From JBOHHM01 sp050725495 (GTDB lineage Bacteria; Pseudomonadota; Gammaproteobacteria; Burkholderiales; Burkholderiaceae_C): a DNA stretch of 9,190 bases. This document shows positions 6,230 through 9,190 of the stretch, piece by piece. The DNA lies in assembly GCA_050725495.1 (NCBI GenBank), contig JBOHHM010000064.1, forward strand, positions 1 to 9,190, read 5' to 3'. Numbering within the stretch: the first letter of the stretch is position 1; each line of letters opens with the position of its first letter. The position numbers and the translations under genes are program-made. The notes under the pieces are model-generated. The model was not told the DNA's origin. It saw only the letters and a program-made list of their open reading frames with translations, and did no database searches.

Positions 6230-7510
6230 ATGCTGTCCGTTCATCTGATGCAGCGGTTCGCAGTCGCCGCATTGCTGGCCCACCTCTGGGCGCCGCTGTG
6301 GGCGGCCGAGCCCTTGTCCCTGGCCGAGGCGCAGCGGCTTGCCGCTGAGCGCTCCCAGCAACTGGTCGCTCAGGGCGCAGCCAAAGCCGCGGCGCGTGAA
6401 CTGGCGGTGTCGGCCGGCCAGTTGCCCGATCCGGTCCTCAAGCTTGGCATCAACAACCTGCCGGTCAACGGGTCGGACCGGTTCAGCCTGACGCGCGACT
6501 TCATGACGATGCGCTCGGTGGGCGCGATGCAGGAGTTCACCCGAAGCGGCAAGCGCCAGGCACGCACGGCGCGCTTTGAACGTGAAGCCGAGGTCGCTGA
6601 CGCCGCGCGCCTGCTTGCGCTGGCCAACCTGCAGCGCGACACGGCCGTCGCTTGGCTGGACCGCTTCTACCAGGAGCGGATGCGCGAGATTCTGGTCACG
6701 CAGCGCGACGAAGCCAGGCTGCAGATCGATGCTGCGGACGCCGCCTACCGCGGCGGCCGTGGCTCGCAGGCCGACCTGTTTGCCGCGCGATCGACCGTCG
6801 CGCAGATCGAAGACCGAATCGTTCAGACCGAACGTCAGATCGAAACGGCGAAGACCCAATTGGCACGATGGGTCGGCACGGCTGCTACCCAAGCGCTGGG
6901 GACGCCTCCTGCCCTTGACACGGTGCGCCTGCGCGCCGAGGACCTGGAGACCCAGCTTGCCCATCACCCGCAGATCGAAGTGATGTTGAAGCAGGAGGCC
7001 ATGGCGCGAGCCGAGGCCGAGGTGGCGCGGACCAACAAGCAGTCCGACCTCAGCGTCGAGCTGATGTACAGCCAACGCGGGCCGGCGTTCTCCAACATGA
7101 TGTCGCTGAACCTGTCGATTCCGCTGCAATGGGACCAGAGGAATCGCCAGGACCGGGAACTGGCGGCCAAGCTGTACGCCGTCGAGCAGCTGCGTGCCGA
7201 ACGCGAAGAGGCGACGCGCGTGCATGTCGCCGAGGCGGCGGCCATGCTGCAGGAGTGGCGCAGCAACCGCGAGCGCCTGGTCCGCTACGACGCCTCGCTG
7301 GTGCCGCTGGCCACCGAAAGCACCCGCGCCGCGATCGCCGCCTACCGCGGCGGCGTCGCACCGCTGATCTCCGTGCTCGAGGCGCGCCGCGTGGAAATCG
7401 ACGTCCGCATGGAACGCCTGCGCCTGGAGATGGAGGCCGCGCGCCTGTGGGCGCAAATCAACTATTTGATCCCGATGGACCACGACACGACGTCAATGGC
7501 CCGTCAATGA
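6230..7510 (+). CDS. TolC-family outer-membrane efflux channel (CusC/CzcC-like)
   Basis: The product has 426 residues, normal for this family. A signal peptide runs to about residue 26 (AAL-LAHLWAPLWA before AEPLSLAEAQRLA). No Cys is present, so unlike E. coli CusC it is not lipid-anchored. Two OEP repeats are visible, each with a long helical region: roughly residues 28-215, including QLPDPVLKLGINNLPVNG and a helix ending FYQERMREILVTQRDEA, and 230-420, ending with AAYRGGVAPLISVLEARR. Trimers form a beta barrel and periplasmic tunnel that receive metal from the adaptor. The stop overlaps the adaptor start by ATGA. An in-frame ATG at 6248, overlapping the TGA of the preceding remnant as TGATG, is an alternative start giving 420 residues and an equally good signal peptide. 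Cu/Ag specificity is inferred from the neighbours. Confidence 0.9.
   Translation: MLSVHLMQRFAVAALLAHLWAPLWAAEPLSLAEAQRLAAERSQQLVAQGAAKAAARELAVSAGQLPDPVLKLGINNLPVNGSDRFSLTRDFMTMRSVGAMQEFTRSGKRQARTARFEREAEVADAARLLALANLQRDTAVAWLDRFYQERMREILVTQRDEARLQIDAADAAYRGGRGSQADLFAARSTVAQIEDRIVQTERQIETAKTQLARWVGTAATQALGTPPALDTVRLRAEDLETQLAHHPQIEVMLKQEAMARAEAEVARTNKQSDLSVELMYSQRGPAFSNMMSLNLSIPLQWDQRNRQDRELAAKLYAVEQLRAEREEATRVHVAEAAAMLQEWRSNRERLVRYDASLVPLATESTRAAIAAYRGGVAPLISVLEARRVEIDVRMERLRLEMEAARLWAQINYLIPMDHDTTSMARQ
6419..6513 (+). repeat. Diverged direct repeat, copy 2
   Basis: This is the partner of 6051-6145 within the intact channel gene (codons 64-95). The two copies differ mostly at codon third positions and at seven amino acids, so both were once under protein-level selection. 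Confidence 0.8.
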
Positions 7511-9165
7511 ACACACATGGAAAGCAAGGAATGAAACTCAAACCTCTCGTGACAGGCCTGGTGGTCGCTGGCGCGCTCGGCGCCGGCGGCTACGGCCTGT
7601 ACCTGCTCGGCATGCAGCGTGGTATGAGCAGCGGTGCCGCGGCCCCGGCCGGCGCTGGCCCTGATTCAGCCCATCGGGGTTCCAGCGCCGCTGCAGGCCC
7701 ACAAAGCGTCGCCGAGGGCGAAGAAGCGACGCGCCGGCACATGCAGGCGGGCTTGAAGGCCGGTGACATCGACCCGGTCAGCGGCAAGAAGATCCTCTAC
7801 TACCACGACCCGATGGTGCCGGGCAACAAGTTCGACAAGCCGGGCAAGTCGCCGTTCATGGACATGATGATGTCGCCGGTCTATGCCGATGGCGATGCCG
7901 ACCAGGGCAAGGTGACCGTCAGCCCGCGCATCCAGCAGAACCTCGGCGTGCGCACGGCCGCGGTCACCGAGGGCATGTTGTCGCCCCAGGTGTCGGCCGT
8001 CGGCAGCATTGCCTTCAACGAGCGCGACCAGGTGATCGTGCAGGCGCGCGCCACCGGCTATGTCGAACGCCTGTATGTGCGCGCGACGCTGGATCGTGTG
8101 GCCAAGGGCCAGCCGCTGGCCGACCTCTATGTGCCGGACTGGATCGCCGCGCAGGAAGAGTTTCTGTCGGTGCGGCGCATGCAAGGCACCGACTTGGCCG
8201 CCCTGGTCGACGGTGCGCGCCAGCGCATGCGCCAGGTCGGCATGAGCGAAGAGCAGATCCGGCTCGTAGAGTCCACCGGCCGCACGCAGCCGCGCATCAC
8301 GCTGACTGCCCCGATAGGCGGCGTGGTCACCGAGTTGATGGCGCGCGAGGGCATGACGGTCATGTCGGGCGCAACGCTGTTCCGCATCAACGGCCTGGGC
8401 ACGGTCTGGGCCAACGCCGAGGTGCCCGAGAGCCAGGCCGCCTTGTTGCGCTCGGGAGCCAAGGTGCAGGCCCGCAGCCCAGCCGCACCGGGAGTCAACT
8501 TCGAAGGCAGGGTTCAGGCGATCCTGCCGGACGTGAACCCGGCCACCCGAACGCTGAAGGCGCGGCTAGAACTCGCGAACCCGGGCGGCCGGCTGGTTCC
8601 CGGCATGTTCGTGACTATGCAATTCATGGACATGCGCGCCGAGAAGACCCTGCTGATCCCCACCGAAGCCGTGATCCAGACCGGCAAGCGCACGGTAGTC
8701 ATGATCGCTGAGGACAACGGCCGCTTCCGTCCGGTCGAGGTGGAAGCCGGCATCGAGAGCGGTGGCCAGACCGAGATCAAGCGCGGCCTGCAGGCGGGCC
8801 AACGTGTCGTGGTGTCCTCCCAATTCCTGATCGACTCGGAAGCCAGCCTCAAGGGGGTCGAGGCCCGGCTCAAAGATGTGCCGAAGCCCAGTGCCGCCAA
8901 CACCGCGCCGCGCCATGAAGGCCAGGCCAAGGTCGAAGCCGTCGGCCGCGATGCGCTTAGCCTGTCCCACGGCCCGATTCCTTCGCTCAAATGGGGACCC
9001 ATGACGATGGACTTCAAGCTTCCGCCCACCGGGGCGCTGCCGCGCAATCTCCAGGCCGGCGACCGGGTCAGCTTCGAGTTCTACATGGATGCTGAAGGGT
9101 TGCCGCAACTCACCCGCGTGTCACCAATGGCACCGGAACCGAAAACGGCGGGGGGCACCAAGTGA
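7507..9165 (+). CDS. cusB: CusB-like RND adaptor with N-terminal heavy-metal-binding domain and C-terminal CusF-like domain
   Basis: The product has 552 residues from the ATG that overlaps the channel stop. The ATG at 7531 (MKLKPLVTG) is an alternative with GGAAAG upstream. A membrane anchor or signal helix (LVTGLVVAGALGAGGYGLYLLG) is followed by a Gly/Ala linker. The heavy-metal-binding domain at residues 97-128 shows YYHDPMVPGNKFDKPGKSPF, then MDMMMSPVYAD, with H100, M103 and M118/M120-M122 as likely ligands. Barrel-sandwich, beta-barrel and membrane-proximal domains of CusB type fill residues about 138-455. Residues about 470-545 are a CusF-like domain with H488, W496, M499 and M501, exactly the H-x7-W-x2-M-x-M spacing of the Cu(I)/Ag(I) site of E. 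coli CusF. The protein should hand metal to CusA and open the pump. The fused chaperone makes copper/silver the best substrate call. Confidence 0.93.
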   Translation: MNTHGKQGMKLKPLVTGLVVAGALGAGGYGLYLLGMQRGMSSGAAAPAGAGPDSAHRGSSAAAGPQSVAEGEEATRRHMQAGLKAGDIDPVSGKKILYYHDPMVPGNKFDKPGKSPFMDMMMSPVYADGDADQGKVTVSPRIQQNLGVRTAAVTEGMLSPQVSAVGSIAFNERDQVIVQARATGYVERLYVRATLDRVAKGQPLADLYVPDWIAAQEEFLSVRRMQGTDLAALVDGARQRMRQVGMSEEQIRLVESTGRTQPRITLTAPIGGVVTELMAREGMTVMSGATLFRINGLGTVWANAEVPESQAALLRSGAKVQARSPAAPGVNFEGRVQAILPDVNPATRTLKARLELANPGGRLVPGMFVTMQFMDMRAEKTLLIPTEAVIQTGKRTVVMIAEDNGRFRPVEVEAGIESGGQTEIKRGLQAGQRVVVSSQFLIDSEASLKGVEARLKDVPKPSAANTAPRHEGQAKVEAVGRDALSLSHGPIPSLKWGPMTMDFKLPPTGALPRNLQAGDRVSFEFYMDAEGLPQLTRVSPMAPEPKTAGGTK

Positions 9166-9190
9166 TCGCCAAACTCATTCGCTGGTCGAT
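9162..9190 (+). CDS. cusA: Start of a CusA-like RND pump, 3' end outside window
   Basis: A GTG at 9162 overlaps the cusB stop as GTGA and opens MIAKLIRWS up to the window end. CusA-type pumps start with a similar short amphipathic segment (E. coli CusA: MIEWIIRRS). A G-rich stretch at 9147-9155 could serve as ribosome binding site. Position directly after cusB and the overlap support the call. Only the first nine complete codons are visible, so nothing can be said about its metal-binding residues. Confidence 0.75.

Larger units (their letters stand above)
5919..6248 (+). pseudogene. Remnant of a TolC/CzcC-family outer-membrane factor gene
   Basis: The ORF has 109 codons. The ATG at 5919 has GGAGAAAG at 5905-5912; the earlier in-frame ATG at 5871 lies in a hairpin loop and is not credible. 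The first residues (MKTIRTKP) are basic, but no hydrophobic signal peptide follows. Residues 45-76 (QLPDPRLTLGVDNLPANG, then DRFSLTREFMTMR) match residues 64-95 of the next protein at 25 of 32 positions. Family members run to over 400 residues with two OEP repeats, so this piece lacks the secretion signal and almost all of the barrel and coiled coils. It looks like a gene with an internal deletion near the N-terminus and a second one removing everything after about residue 97. The stop TGA overlaps the next gene by 19 bases. A non-secreted peptide could still be made, serving mainly to carry ribosomes into the next gene. Confidence 0.7.

Noticed and set aside
6146..7483. 445-codon open frame on the - strand opposite the TolC-family gene
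   Set aside because: It is a shadow of a GC-rich gene: the translation is low-complexity (Gln, Arg, His, Gly), matches no family, and the + frame is a clear outer-membrane factor.
7129..7506. Upstream in-frame extension of the CusB-like gene
   Set aside because: It lies inside the channel gene, encodes Arg/Gly-rich sequence, and the real start at 7507 overlaps the channel stop.

Overview
The window is GC-rich proteobacterial DNA (around two thirds G+C by eye). It carries parts of two heavy-metal efflux systems of the resistance-nodulation-division (RND) type, all on the + strand. The gene set and protein flavour fit Betaproteobacteria of the order Burkholderiales, most likely Comamonadaceae (Acidovorax/Delftia/Comamonas type). 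This placement comes from protein recognition, not from a search.

Region 1 (1-4860) is the 3' part of a czc-type operon. It holds the C-terminal two thirds or so of a CzcB-like periplasmic adaptor, a complete CzcA-family inner-membrane pump, a P-II-like small protein overlapping the pump stop by 4 bases (ATGA), a small secreted HGG-motif protein and a small single-pass membrane protein. The pump drives metal from periplasm or cytoplasm outward, and the adaptor links it to an outer-membrane channel that must lie upstream of the window. The P-II-like protein is probably a cytosolic sensor or modulator, and the HGG protein a periplasmic metal-binding accessory.

Region 2 (4861-6229) looks like a scar. 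It holds a 21-codon peptide with an excellent ribosome binding site that resembles the start of a longer gene, a 10-bp hairpin, and a secreted His/Met-rich protein whose start region carries a perfect 7-bp tandem duplication and whose C-terminus runs into the next gene. After these come a CzcI-like secreted cysteine protein, a 17-bp stem hairpin, and a 109-codon fragment of a TolC-family channel gene without a signal peptide. I read this as debris of rearranged metal-resistance modules.

Region 3 (6230-9190) is the start of a cus-type operon for Cu(I)/Ag(I): a TolC-family outer-membrane factor, a CusB-like adaptor with an N-terminal heavy-metal-binding domain and a CusF-like domain fused at its C-terminus, and the first ten codons of a CusA-like pump. 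Each gene overlaps the next by 4 bases (ATGA, then GTGA), so translation is probably coupled.

No tRNA, rRNA, CRISPR array, transposase or origin was seen. No gene-free stretch exceeds 300 bases; the longest, 4861-5074, is described under its short ORF and hairpin. Nothing here is clearly a wholly new system. The points most worth checking are the P-II-like protein in a pump operon, the 7-bp duplication at a start codon, the large hairpin at 5849-5890 and the chain of gene remnants.
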